Assembly: GCA_963966185.1 (NCBI GenBank)
Contig: CAWZYM010000069.1
Location: forward strand, 212,501 to 276,500
Source: Rhabditoides inermis
Taxonomy: Eukaryota; Nematoda; Chromadorea; Rhabditida; Rhabditidae
Reading direction: 5' to 3'
DNA: 64,000 nucleotides
Shown: positions 11,650 to 33,809 of the stretch, piece after piece
Layout of the letters: the number at the start of each line of letters is the position of its first letter
Position numbering within the stretch: the stretch's first letter is position 1
The notes under the pieces: model-generated
Told to the model about the DNA's origin: nothing
Seen by the model: the letters and a program-made list of their open reading frames with translations, nothing else
Databases searched by the model: none
Position numbers and translations under genes: made by a program

Positions 11650-12037
11650 GAATGCCGCCGTGATTCGGCAACATGATTCGGTCAAAGTGCCGTTAGCCTG
11701 CCAGGTTGTCCCTCCATAGCCCCGCCCCCTCCGTTGCTCGCATGCCACGACGCGGAAATCGTGCCGTTCCAGCAACTTCTCTGTGTTTCTCGAACGTTTT
11801 CTTGTATCACAAGGATCTACCCTCATTAGCATATTCCCAACTGTTGGCGTTTCACTGTTTTCCTTCCTAATCCACTTGTACTGCTTTGTACTGCAAATTC
11901 ACCCGTCTCAATCATCAACCTCATTGCATCATCTTTTGATCCCTGGTTATTTGTCTCATCACTTGATCATCCTCGTCATTTCCCCGCGTTTCCTGTGCGG
12001 CGTGGTTGTTTTGCTGTCTTTCCTGTTTTCATAAAGT
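11650..12037. other. Intergenic, nothing recognised
   Basis: No supported gene or repeat. Confidence 0.4.
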
Positions 12038-12517
12038 AGCGGACAGACTCAAATCCTAGGGTCAGAAACAGCCTCAGATTTGTATCTGAGTGTCAGAAAC
12101 AGGTTCAGATTTTGGGTCATATTTGCCTCAGATTTTGCCTCAGATTGTTTCACCAGCCTCAGAAATAGGGTCAGATTGTTGCTTCCCGCCGAAAGAGGCC
12201 AAATCTCGATTTGTCCCACTGCGAAATTGGGGACATGGTAACGGGCATTTTGCCAGTCAGCACACCGTCCAGGTTCAGAAAAGCGCGCCAAGGATGGGCG
12301 GCCCAGAAAGCAGCCATACCCTCAGATCCGCTGCGAGACCAAACTCAAATTCGCCTCCTTTTGGCGGCAAGCAACAATCTGACCCTTTTTCTGAGGCTGG
12401 GGAGACAATCTGAGGCAAAATCTGAAGCAAAATCTGACCCACTTTCTGACCCTCAGATACAAATCTGAGGTGTTTCTAAGGCAAAATCTAGGCCTAGATT
12501 TGAGTTTGTCTTCCGCT
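12038..12517. mobile_element. Foldback element with TGAGGCAAAATC subrepeats
   Basis: Arms of about 170 bp in inverted orientation (12038-12215 and 12340-12517) start AGCGGA...ACTCAAATC. They are made largely of a degenerate TCAGATTTTGCC repeat and its complement. It has no coding potential. Confidence 0.75.
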
Positions 12518-12548
12518 TAAGTTGCGTTGTTTATATTGTTCACTGTCC

Positions 12549-12753
12549 CACGGCCCGGATAGTTGCACAGTCGGCAGTGGCGCGGGCGCAGACCGCTCCG
12601 CAAGCACGCAGCGCATCCCTCTTCGCGAATCACCAGCAAGAGAAAGAGCGCGATAATTTCTCGAGTGAAATCGCTACGCGCCCATTCACTCGCGACGCAG
12701 CCTGCGCGCGCGCCGCTCACTCAGTGGGCGCGCTGTGCAACTATCCGGGCCGT
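12549..12753. mobile_element. Short TIR element (MITE)
   Basis: A 22-bp perfect inverted repeat (CACGGCCCGGATAGTTGCAC...) bounds 205 bp of GC-rich sequence with no gene. Confidence 0.6.
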
Positions 12754-13484
12754 GTGTCCGTACGTTATTCAATATCGCCCCTTTTCAGGTCAGGCCCGGC
12801 TGCTGCGGCCTCAAGTTCGCCATGTCGACCGAGTCGATGTCGGTGTCTCTTCTAATCGATTCTCGTTTCTTCGTACGACGCGAGATAAGTTACATTTTAT
12901 TGCAAATTTACTATATTCGGCACATTTGAAGATGCTAGATGCCTTCGTTGTAGCATGTAGTTTGCTATCGTATGCGCGTAGTGAAATCTCGACCAGCTCG
13001 AAATTAAATGACATGATATGAGGAGAAGTCTGGTAGACGTGACGGGGGAGGATGGGCGATACAGGATGGACCTTGAGCAAGTCCTACCAGAATGCCCATC
13101 TGTCGATCCCGTTGCTGTCACAACCTACACTCGCGTCCCCCACATATCCCACACCCGTCCGACCCCCGCGGGTGTGGGGCTCGATATGTGCTTGGACGCC
13201 TGGTCGAAGCGCATATTTAACAATAACATACATGTAGTTGACCAATGACTGTAATTCTGAAAGACTGAAAGTATTGTTCGATTTCCTTATTGTTGCTATA
13301 CGTAATACGTTGCAGTGGGTTTCCCTATTGCTTGGCAGTGTGCTGGCTCGTCTCCCTTCCCGCACAGGACTGGCATGCTGGACAGTCGCATCTCACTGGT
13401 GAGTGAATTGGATTTTTTTTAATAATCTGATACTTTATAATCTGATTGATTGACCATTGCTTCTATCGTGTCAAATCAAATCAA
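12754..13484. other. Intergenic, nothing recognised
   Basis: Contains short open frames with no recognisable domain. Confidence 0.4.
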
Positions 13485-13990
13485 ATATTTATCCAGAATC
13501 GCATTTTCATGTACATATAGCGTGAGAGGTGGTCGACTAGCGCTGAGAGAATAGATCAGTCCATAGTCGGCGGTCTTCGGTGACGATGCGTCGCCATTCC
13601 TTCTTTGCATCGTTCTTCTTCGGAAGTTGCATAGCGTCCGTGAAGTCATCTTCCCACTTTTTAAGGTCTGCCTGGTCGAGCAGCCTTCTTCGGCTTCCAG
13701 TTGACAGTTGCCTTCGCCCATCTGTAGCCGTCCGCATTGAAGAGACGTTCCGCGAACTTCCATTTCCTCTGCTTCACTTCTTGCATGACATCTTTCAGGC
13801 GAGTCATCTGCCGAATGGTGCTGCTTCGGATCCGGTCTCGCAGGCTAATCCCTAGCATCAGGCGTTCCATTTTCCGTTGTGTTGTCCGTAGTCGAAAGAG
13901 CTCGTCTTGGGTGAGACTCCAGCTCTCACATCCATAGGTCAGACAGGGTAGTACTCCGGCGCGGAAGACCTTCCGGCGCAGTCGCATAGG
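13485..13990 (-). pseudogene. RTE-type LINE 3' fragment
   Basis: The minus strand reads the C-terminal region of an RTE-clade ORF2: a YGCESWSLTQDELFRLRTTQ block, then RLMLGISLRDRIR and RPGRPLKKWEDDF after one frame change at about 13660. It ends next to a CAAATCAAATCAAAT run, as many RTE elements end in short tandem repeats. It is 5'-truncated and dead. Confidence 0.85.
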
Positions 13991-14035
13991 AGCTCGTCGT
14001 AGAGTGAGGAAATGCTGTTCACAATATCAAATAGA

Positions 14036-14480
14036 AGGAAATTGTGATACTACAGCCTTCTAGAAATGCATATTGAGATATAGATATTATGCCAGTAGAC
14101 ATAAAGGTTTAGGTGCGGAAACAGTGCATTGATCAGCCTACATGAGTAGTGCTATGTGTGTTTCGCATATATTACAGTATAATCAGGTGTATGATCTTTA
14201 TTAGTACCATAAGAGTGCATCAATCCTCGATATGAGCTAAACATCAGATCACTAGTGAATGCAGATCTCCGGCAGGTACAGTTTCATGCTACTGTATTCG
14301 ATCCAATAAAAAAAACATCCTTCTGTGTCAAACATTGTGCAAAAATGCTATCTTTTTACTAAACTGATCAATGTCCAACTCCTTCCTCATGCAGTGCAAC
14401 TCCTGCATGAGCAGCTCCTTCCTAGCCCAGCAGCCTATTCCATGTGCATTTCCTTCCTACTATCCTCCTATGTGCGATCT
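14036..14480 (-). mobile_element. Family T element, truncated copy
   Basis: Inverted, incomplete copy of the repeat present full length at 17396-18012. It is recognised by CATTCACTAGTGATCTGATG, ATGCATTTCTAGAAGG and the GGAAGGAGTTGCAC-type terminal blocks, which appear here as their complements. Confidence 0.75.
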
Positions 14481-15390
14481 CTATCTCAATACCCTTTAGA
14501 TTACTATAAAAATTTTAAGACTGGGTACTGGGTGCGTGAGTGAATCGGAAAGTGACCCTGCACTTGGACTTCTACAAACTTAATCTACTAATACGTTTTA
14601 CAGATGCGGTTTTCGCTGGGTCGTTCGCCGACGACGGGAATGTCGCCACCAAGACCCAAACTTATGCTTTCTGTGTGTGTTTCGCGCCACTTGTGTGGTT
14701 TTTCATTGGTCGCTTTTATGTGTTGTGTGATGTAGCGGTGGCGCAGTGGATTTCCCATGCGTTGCCCTCCCTTGTGTGAGCCTCTGCCCTGCACGCTGCA
14801 CCCTAACCAATGCTGTCCACTAGCGTTTCATCGCCGTCGATCTTCACGTTTTTGCCTGCTTGTTCGCTCTGCACGCCTTGTTTCTCTACGGTTCGCCTAT
14901 TTGAGCCGTGTATTTGTGTACGCTCGTCCGGGAGTTGTGTCCGGGAGTTCCTCGCGCGTAGACCCGCTGTATCTGCTGGCTGCCCCGTGCGAATACTGCT
15001 CTATTTTGTTTGGTAGCCGCAGGGGAGGTGGATACTGTAGTTACCGTAAGGGGTGGTGTAGCTACCGTAGCGCACTGTAGGGTCGACCGATATGGGGGGT
15101 GGGAGCGGCTGGGAGGAGGCTCTCGCTGGCGATGGTCTCCCACATTCGCTCTTTCTCCCCGTTCGTTCGCTGATTCCCTCTTTCGCTGTTCCAATGCGCG
15201 CAGCTAGCATACTGTAGTACGAGCGACAACGTCGCCTCTGAAGCATTCGCTGATTCCCTACAAAACCACGTTAATGCTAGTTCATACTTTTGAACGCAGA
15301 AGACGTTGTGGATCGGTGGGATATAGCTTGATTTGTGGTAATGTTCGCGGCATTCACTGACAATTGGCATTCTGTGAGTCGGCAACACGT
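14481..15390. other. Intergenic; one A-box-like fragment
   Basis: A tRNA A-box-like TAGCGGTGGCGCAGTGGA occurs at about 14733 without a matching B box. Nothing else is supported. Confidence 0.4.
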
Positions 15391-15393
15391 GCC

Positions 15394-17105
15394 ATCTCTC
15401 TCCACCTCTCTCCCCCTCCTCGCCTCTCTCCCCCTCCTCGCCTCTCTCCCCCTCCTCGCCTCTCTCCCCCTCCTCGCCTCTCTCCCCCCTCCTCGCCTCT
15501 CTCCCCCTCCTCGCCTCGCCCCCTCTCCTCGCCTCTCTCCCCCTCCTCGCCTCTCCCCCCCCTCCTCGCCTCTCTCCCCCCTCCTCGCCTCGCTCCCCCT
15601 CCTCGCCTCTCTCCCCCCTCCTCGCCTCTTTCTCCCCCCTCCTCGCCTCGCTCCCCCTCTTCGCCTCTTTCCCCCTCCTCGCCTCTCTCCCCCCTCCTCG
15701 CCTCGCTCCCCCCTCCTCGCCTCGCTCCCCCCTCCTCGCCTCTCTCCCCCTCCTCGCCTCTCTCCCCCCTCCTTGCCTCTCTCCCCCTCCTCGCCTCGCT
15801 CCCCCTCCTCGCCTCGCTCCCCCTCCTCGCCTCTCTCCCCCCTCCTCGCCTCTCTCCCCCCTCCTCGCCTCTTTCTCCCCCCTCCTCGCCTCGCTCCCCC
15901 TCTTCGCCTCTTTCCCCCTCCTCGCCTCTCTCCCCCCTCCTTGCCTCTCTCCCCCTCCTCGCCTCGCTCCCCCCTCCTCGCCTCTCTCCCCCTCCTCGCC
16001 TCTCTCCCCCCTCCTCGCCTCTCTCCCCCCTCCTCGCCTCTTTCTCCCCCCTCCTCGCCTCGCTCCCCTCTTCGCCTCTTTCCCCCTCCTCGCCTCTCTC
16101 CCCCCTCCTCGCCTCGCTCCCCCCTCCTCGCCTCTCTCCCCCTCCTCGCCTCTCTCCCCCTCCTCGCCTCTCTCCCCCCTCCTTGCCTCTCTCCCCCTCC
16201 TCGCCTCGCTCCCCCCTCCTCGCCTCTCTCCCCCTACTCGCCTCTCTCCCCCCTCCTCGCCTCTCTCCCCCCTCCTCGCCTCGCTCCCCCTCCTCGCCTC
16301 TCTCCCCCCTCCTCGCCTCTTTCTCCCCCCTCCTCGCCTCGCTCCCCCTCTTTCCCCCTCCTCGCCTCTCTCCCCCCTCCTCGCCTCGCTCCCCCCTCCT
16401 CGCCTCGCTCCCCCCTCCTCGCCTCTCTCCCCCCTCCTTGCCTCTCTCCCCCTCCTCGCCTCGCTCCCCCCTCCTCGCCTCTCTCCCCCTCCTCGCCTCT
16501 CTCCCCCCTCCTCGCCTCTCTCCCCCCTCCTCGCCTCGCTCCCCCTCTTCGCCTCTTTCCCCCTCCTCGCCTCTCTCCCCCCTCCTCGCCTCGCTCCCCC
16601 CTCCTCGCCTCGCTCCCCCCTCCTCGCCTCTCTCCCCCCCTCCTCGCCTCTTTCTCCCCCCTCCTCGCCTCGCTCCCCCTCTTCGCCTCTTTCCCCCTCC
16701 TCGCCTCTCTCCCCCCTCCTCGCCTCGCTCCCCCCTCCTCGCCTCGCTCCCCCCTCCTCGCCTCTCTCCCCCCTCCTCGCCTCTCTCCCCCCTCCTTGCC
16801 TCTCTCCCCCTCCTCGCCTCGCTCCCCCCTCCTCGCCTCTCTCCCCCCTCCTCGCCTCTCTCCCCCTCCTCGCCTCTTTCCCCCTCCTCGCCTCTCTCCC
16901 CCCTCCTCGCCTCTCTTCCCCCTCCTCGCCTCTCTTTTCCCCCTCCTCGCCTCTTTCCCCCTCCTCGCCTCTCTCCCCCCTCCTCGCTTCTCTCTTCCCC
17001 TCCTCGCCTCTCTCCCCCCTCCTTGCCTCTCTCTTCCCCCTCCTCGCCTCTCTCTCCCCCTCCTCGCCTCTCTCTCCCCCTCCTCGCCTCTCTCACCTCC
17101 TCGAT
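15394..17105. repeat. CT-rich minisatellite, 18-21-bp unit
   Basis: About 1.7 kb of tandem units like CTCGCCTCTCTCCCCCCTC, with variants of 18, 19 and 21 bp (TCTTTC, TCGCTC, and 5 or 6 C). Higher-order patterns recur every 150-250 bp. Three frames stay open for about 590-630 codons on one strand and others on the complement, because the unit lacks stops. No start context, splice site or domain supports translation. Confidence 0.95.
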
Positions 17106-17395
17106 GCAAAAACGCACATTTCCATTCTGTCATTGATGGTACGGTCAGTCTCTTCGAAAGCCACTGGGGAGTGTTTCGAAGGCATAGTAAGGCATTCCGA
17201 AGCGTTCGGGAGTGTTCCTGAGTTTTTCAAATGCAATTCGGAAGTGTTCTGACATGGAGTGTCGTTTAGGTCACAGAAGCCGATGGTCGAAAACCGTTTT
17301 AAAATTCACAGGACCGGCCATACGTTTCGAGATATTTACGTTTCAAATTTTGAAGCTAAACCGTGCGCATTGCTTTTGCGGCCTGTCACTCTATT
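17106..17395. other. Spacer, nothing recognised
   Basis: Short direct motifs (GGAGTGTT, CGAAG) only. Confidence 0.35.
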
Positions 17396-18012
17396 CGCGC
17401 AAGGATAGTAGGAAGGAAGTGCACATGGAATGAGCTGCTGAGCTAGGAAGAAGCTGCTCATGCAGGAGTTGCACCACATGAGGAAGGAGTTGCACGTTGA
17501 TCAGTTTAGTAAAAGAATAGCATTTTTGCACAATGTTTGACACAGAAGGGTGTTTTCGACCGTATTGGATCGAATACAGTAGCATGATAACTGTACCAGC
17601 CGGAGATCTGCATTCACTAGTGATCTGATGTTTAGCTCATATCGAGGATCGATGTACTCTTATGGTAGTAATAAAGATCATACTATCATACACCTGATTA
17701 TACTGTAATATATGCGAAACACACATCGCACTACTCATGTAGGCTGATCAATGTACTGTTTCCGCGCCTACACCTTTATGTCTACTGGCATAATATCTAT
17801 ATCTCAATATGCATTTCTAGAAGGTTGTAGTATTAGAATTTTCTTGTATATGATATTATGAACATACCATACATCATAGAGATAAGTTATGCAGACGTAT
17901 GCTATGTTTCGACACTACTAAAATAGTTCAAATGCAACTCCTTCCCATAGTAGTGTAGCTCGTTCCGGAGCAGCTTCTACCATGTGCACTTCCTTCATCC
18001 TATCTCGCGCGA
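17396..18012 (+). mobile_element. Family T long-TIR element, full-length copy
   Basis: A 617-bp element whose ends are inverted copies of GGAAGTGCACATGG plus GGAAGGAGTTGCA-type blocks over about 100 bp. The unique centre contains CATTCACTAGTGATCTGATG. It is non-autonomous. Other copies lie at 14036-14480 and at 19120-22232, the latter split by a LINE. Confidence 0.8.
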
Positions 18013-18029
18013 GCTGTGAAACAGCGGCG

Positions 18030-18098
18030 GTGGCCTAGTGGATAGAGCTGTCGTATGTCAAGCGTCAGGGTGTGATTCGCACCCTGTCGACGCACTTC
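18030..18098 (+). other. tRNA-like module
   Basis: GGTGGCCTAGTGGATAGAGC (A-box-like) and GGGTGTGATTCGCACCC (a T-arm-like hairpin). The D arm is acceptable but the acceptor and anticodon stems are poor, so this is probably a SINE head or decayed tRNA. Confidence 0.5.
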
Positions 18099-19119
18099 AT
18101 TCTCTTCGGACTTGTACTTTTAGGCCTTCTTCCCTCGTACTTCTGCACCCGCGTATAGGGTATCTTCCATTTTCACGGTACGCGAATTATCGACGGTCGG
18201 CCAGACAGGGGCGAAATGACGATCTTTTTATGCAAATTGGAGAAATATCGGGGTTTTACTCCAAAAACACGGCAAAAATGAAAGAAATTGAAAAATCGAA
18301 AACTAGAGTTCTGTGCGGACACTATCAAAGTATCTTCTCTCTCAAACTGGGTTCTGTAGCATGGATTTGAAGTGAGTTATTAAGTTTTCTAGATTTTACC
18401 TATTGAACATCCTCAAAAACGTGGTTATCGAACGAGAATAAGAGAACTAAAACGAAATTTAAAAATCGAAATCTAGAGTTCTATGGGGTCTGGGGATTCA
18501 CACCACATATCCGAAAATTGGAAAGATTCATCGATTCCGGAAGGAGTTATTAGCTCTGAAAGGTGAGCAACTCTGCTTTAACGTGTTCCTACGGGATGTT
18601 CCCCTCTCATGTCAGGTGATAACAATTGACTATAACATTTATCTGCATAGATAGGTACAAGATAAAAGGTTACGCCACACACACGCGTTAGTCCGCCACA
18701 CGCGTCCGCCACACCTATCACACTCTCTTCTCTCGCCCTCCGGGCTTGCCTCTCTTGCTCGGTCTCTGACCCCGCCTCCTGCGCACTCATTCGCGCATTA
18801 CACATCAGCTACACATATACATGACAGCTTCATCAGAATCGCAAATCACCTTCATTTCCCTAAAATCAGACCGCAAAGCGCGCGATTCGCGCGGTCGAAT
18901 GATCTTGCGCGGACCGATAGCGCGGCTAAATGCGATGAAATGATGTCTGGAAAATATGCGCCGAGATGGCTGCCATACCGTGAACCGGGGGGACACCCTA
19001 TACATGAAAATCAGAGCTGAATCTGTAAAACATCCGGCAAAATGAGCATTGTAGAACTTTTTTTTTCCAATTTTTTCACTGAAATCCAATGCAAACGCCG
19101 AAAAAAATTGTTTTCGACC
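18099..19119. other. Intergenic, nothing recognised
   Basis: About 1 kb with no supported gene. Two similar segments (AAATCGAAAACTAGAGTTCT and AAATCGAAATCTAGAGTTCT) at 18293 and 18464 form a weak direct repeat. Confidence 0.4.
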
Positions 19120-19324
19120 ATCTTGCAAGGAAAGTAGGAAGGGAGTGCACATGGTAGAAGCTGCTGGGATAGGAAGGAGCTGCTCATGCAGGAGTTGCAC
19201 CGCATGAGGAAGGAGTTGCACGTTGATCAGTTTTATAAAAGAATAGAATTTTTGCACAATGTTTGACACAGAAGGGTGTTTTCGACCGTATTGGATCGAA
19301 TACAGTAGCATGAAACAGTACCAT

Positions 19325-21825
19325 AATTCATACGGGTTTTTAACAACTCGTGCAAGATAAAGACATATGTACAAACATGACAAAAAAAAGTTTGTTTATC
19401 AGCAGATTCAAGTTATACAACCGTCGACCTAGCCAATAAGGGGACTGACCTAAGGCTCTCGAGTACAAGTCGCTAGCTGCTTACAAGGGGTCCATCGATG
19501 AATGCAATGAATTTGGATCAGATGACGTCACAGACTTCTGACTAGAGGCTCACGAAAGTTGTGAGGGTGGTCGTCACTCCACCGTGACTAGCGGTACATC
19601 ATTGGCCGCCGAGAGGATTGAACCCGGGACCTTCCGCTTGATAGCTGCGCGCACATCCACTGCGCTAGCCACCCCACAAGATAGGAAAAAATACAACAAA
19701 ACGAATCTCAAATGGGGAGCCACCGTTGGAAAGCGGCAGGGGAAAGCGCAGCAGACGGGGCCATTGTGTTTAGACAGCTTCTAGGAAGGAGGTGAGAAAA
19801 GCTAGTGACACGGACATTGAATACATGTTCCCGGGCGCTGACTCGGAATCGAGATCGGACTACCCGTATTTCATGACCGCGTAAACCCCGGGAAGGGCGT
19901 AGGTCAAACCTTCCTTACCTTCCTTCTTCAACCCTTCCCGGTCAATGGCGAAGAATCCGGCCAGGATCTTGTAGAACATCACGAGGTCCTTGACGTGCCG
20001 CCGTTGTTGGAGTGAGCCCAGAATCGCATTGCGATGGTCAGCTCCATGGCTGACGCTGTTACACCTACCAAGAATGAGTCGGGTGACGTAGTTTTGTACC
20101 CTCTCCAGCTGCTTGATGGATGCCTGGTCGTGAGGGTTGAAGACGCAGGTACCGTACTCGAGAAGTGGACATAAGTTGTGTAGATGTCCAGAAGGAACTG
20201 CTGATCTGTGGAGACCACCGAGCGTTAGATGCAGTAAGCGCGATTGTAGGCGTTGGCGTAGATCCGATTGCAGTGGCGGCCAAAGTGCAGGTTGGAAGTG
20301 ATGGTGAATCCCAGGTCGACCATTTCCTCGACAGAGTCAATGGCGGCGCCGGCCACCAGGTACTGGTGCTTTGGGTTTTTACGCCCAATGTGAAGTACCT
20401 TGGTTTTGTGACCAGCGAGGGGAAGTTGCCATGTAAATGCCCAGTCGTTGACGACGTTGATAGCGGTCTGGAGGGGTGACCGATCACCGTCAGGAGAGCA
20501 GGTGATGTAGACCTTCACATCGTCGGCGTACATCTTGCAGGTAGCGAGTGGCCGGATGAGCGGGATGAGATCAGCCGAGTAGATGTTGAACAGTATCGGG
20601 CCGAGAACGGTTCCCTGTGGAACACCGGAAGTGATGTCACAGGGAGGCGAGAACTGGTCGTTGACGCGTACTTGGAAGGTGCGGCCGGTAATGTAGTTGC
20701 GGATCCACTGCACTGTTGCCTCACTGAATCCCAAGGCATAGAGCTTGAGAAGCAGCTTGGCGTGGCAGACTCTGTCAAACGCCTTGGGAAAGTCGAAGTA
20801 GATGACGTCACAGGTGAGCTGCTTGTCTGCTTGTCGACTGCGTCCGTCCAATGATCGAGGCATTCTATCATCTGCAGTTCGGTCGACTTCCGCGATACAA
20901 AACCAAACTGCTCCGGCGGAAGAATGGCGCGGGCAGATATGTGACGTTCCAGGTGGTCCTTCAGAATCTTCTCGAATATCCGACATGCGAACGAGGTACT
21001 GGAGATGGGACGATACTTGAGCGGGTCTGTTGCTCCCTTCTCCTTCGGAATGGCAGTCACATATGACGTCTTCCAGAGAGAAGGTACGACGCCTGTGCAG
21101 ATGCTAGTGTTGTAGATCATTGCGAGTTATTCAGCAACAGCTACAGCAACCCTCTTCAGAAACAGCATCGGTATCCTGTCCGGAGTGAGTGCATGAGAAG
21201 TTGACCATCCTTCCATCAGACGACAAATGACGTGAGGAGCGAAATAGGGCATGGTGGAAGAGGTGTGCTGGGACGGGAAAGGCGGAGCACAGCCATCGTC
21301 GACGGTGAAGACTGATTGAAAGACGGACGCAAAGAGAGACGCCTTTGCAGAATCCTTGACGACGGGCTTTCCCTCAGAGTCGCGGAGTATAGTGGCCGTG
21401 GGCTGGGAGCTGAGTCGACTGTTCACGTAGCGGAAGAAACGGTTGCGGTCTCCACTTCTAGCGATGGCATGCTCGATCGACTTCTTGTACTTGTTGAGCA
21501 GCAGCTTGCTCTTGCGGTCGCACTCCTCGAACTTGAGTTTCCGGGTATCGGATGGGTGAGAGAGCCACTCCTGGAATAGTCGCTCTCTCTTCTCGGTGAT
21601 GGAGACGAGGTAGGCGGGAACTCGGATGCCGTTCGGTGAGCAGCGCTTCATCGGCACGTGACGATCAATCATCTGGTAAAGCGTCTCGGCAAAGTAGTTG
21701 TACATGTCGTCTGCGGTGGGGAGAGTGAGGAAGAGAGAACTCCATGGAAGTGCAGCCAGGTGCGAGGCGATCCGGGTGTAGTCTGCGGCCTCGAAATCAC
21801 GCCTCCAAGTAGTTGGCAACGTGCC
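19325..21825 (-). pseudogene. 5'-truncated LINE with RT, near-intact motifs
   Basis: The minus strand reads an N-terminal linker (about 21825-21130), then RT: KYRPISSTSFACRIFEKIL (about 21025), PEQFGFVSRKSTE (about 20905), YFDFPKAFDRV (about 20790), SGVPQGTVLGPILFNIYSAD (about 20610), MYADDVKVY with an intact catalytic Asp pair (about 20520), then the thumb. A stop near 21120 and a frame change near 20870 break it. The insertion junctions in the surrounding family T element define its ends. It is CR1/Jockey-like by motif. Confidence 0.85.
19598..19674 (-). other. tRNA-like module
   Basis: The minus strand reads GGCTAGCGCAGTGGATGTG (A-box-like) and GGTCCCGGGTTCAATCC (B-box-like) at tRNA spacing. 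No good acceptor stem. It lies downstream of the LINE frame inside the same insertion, possibly a SINE or a tRNA-like LINE 3' module. Confidence 0.55.
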
Positions 21826-22232
21826 GGAGATCTGCATTCACTAGTGATCTGATGTTTAGCTCATATCGAGGATTGATGCACTCTTATGGTACTAATAAAG
21901 ATCATACACCTGATTATACTGTAATATATGCGAAACACACATCGCACTACTTATGTAGGCTGATCAATGCACTGATTCCGCACCTAAACCTTTATGTCTA
22001 CTGGCATAATTTTTATATTACAATATGCATTTCTAGAAGGCTGTAGTATTACAACTTCCTTCTATATGATATTGTGAACATACAATACATCATAGAGATT
22101 AAGATATGCATACTTATGCTATGTTTCGACACTACTAAAATAGTTCAAGTGCAACTCCTTCCCATAGTAGTGTAGCTCCTTCCGGAGCAGCTTCTACCAT
22201 GTGCAGTTCCTTCCTCCTATCTCTTGCAAGCG

Positions 22233-22489
22233 GTTTTAGCCTGTTCCGAATGTTCGGACAGACAGTTTTGTATATTTTTATGGAGAGGGAGAGGGAGATA
22301 TGTCTTTTTTTAAATTATTTCACTGGACTAAGACGAACTGAATCTATTTACGCGAGTACTTTGAAGATATATTAATTTATTGCTATTTATTCATTTTAAT
22401 AAAAATACGCGTTGAAGTTATGCACCATTTGCCAATAAGCTCCGCCTCTTAAAAATAGTGTCCAACGAGCGACCAACGCGAGCGGAGCG
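22233..22489. other. Intergenic, nothing recognised
   Basis: AT-rich spacer without features. Confidence 0.35.
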
Positions 22490-22682
22490 GAACGTAACGG
22501 TCACGGCCCGGCCGTAGTGTCACTCAATTGTTCACTGGCCGGTGAACTCAGACGCACGCTACGCATCAGTTCCGCGTCGCGGTTGGTTCAAGCAATTTAG
22601 CAAAACTTGTGCCAGCGAAAGGAATCGAACCTGCGGTGAACAGATTACTGGCCGCGCTCGCTAGCCAATAGGCTAAATGATC
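22490..22682 (-). mobile_element. tRNA-derived SINE, copy 2
   Basis: The minus strand carries the tRNA-like head (TTGGCTAGCGAGCGCGGCC, B-box GGTTCGATTCC) and a body with TAGCGTGCGTCTGAGTTCAC and GTGACACTACGGCCGGGCCG. It is homologous to 11283-11470 and lies about 225 bp upstream of the PRP16 start codon. Confidence 0.75.
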
Positions 22683-22907
22683 ATGACAGCCGTCCCGCAG
22701 AAATCGACTATGACGATGAGCTTGATTTTCTGTAACATAGGAGACGCGTTGCGTGTGCGTCGCGTGCGTTTAAATTCACGCAAATCAGTGAACGCGCGCC
22801 GGGCCGTGACGGTGTGCGAGAGATTGCTTCGTTGGTGTTGTTTTTATCTGGTATTTTGGCGGTATTTTGTTCGATAAGTTCATTGTATCCGATTAACATC
22901 GTACAAG

Positions 22908-33328
<10,421 letters not shown>

Positions 33329-33674
33329 ACGAGCAACATCCCTGCCACTCCCGCCCATCCATCCCTGGCATAGCTAACGATGCGTTATTTGTGGTGTAGA
33401 CGTGTCAGTGACCTCCCAATTGTGTTAATCAATTTTTTAAATTATAATATTGCGTTGATTTCGATCGAATTTATTGTTGATGATGATTTCAAACCGTACA
33501 TTGTTGATCTGTTCTGTAGCGAGAATACCCGTTGATGACTCACCAGTATAAAGTGTCGGTATTGTGTATTGGTTGATTTATATAATGCGAGACTGGATGA
33601 TATCCGTGCCTTATGGGCTTATCTGAATCTGAAATGAAACATTCTAAATACGGAATGATTGTTGATCTATATAG

Positions 33675-33760
33675 ATGGAGTCGGAGCCAGTGTCAGTCTC
33701 CTCTCTGCCGCCTGAGCTTATCGCCAAAGTGATAGAGTGCCTACCAGAGAGGTGAGTCGC

Positions 33761-33809
<49 letters not shown>

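Larger units (their letters stand above)
19120..22232 (+). mobile_element. Family T element split by a LINE insertion
   Basis: 19120-19323 matches the left third of the full copy at 17396-18012, and 21826-22232 matches the remaining right part. The break falls between ...GTACCA and GCCGGAGATC, which are contiguous in the intact copy. The 2.5-kb insert holds the minus-strand LINE. Confidence 0.85.

Noticed and set aside
15335..17221. Proline/serine/leucine-rich frames of about 590-630 codons (and Arg/Glu/Gly-rich ones on the complement)
   Set aside because: They coincide with the stop-free CT minisatellite; several frames are open at once and none has a domain or start context.
18030..18098. 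Functional tRNA gene
   Set aside because: The T-arm-like hairpin is good, but acceptor and anticodon stems do not pair convincingly. Kept as tRNA-like only.
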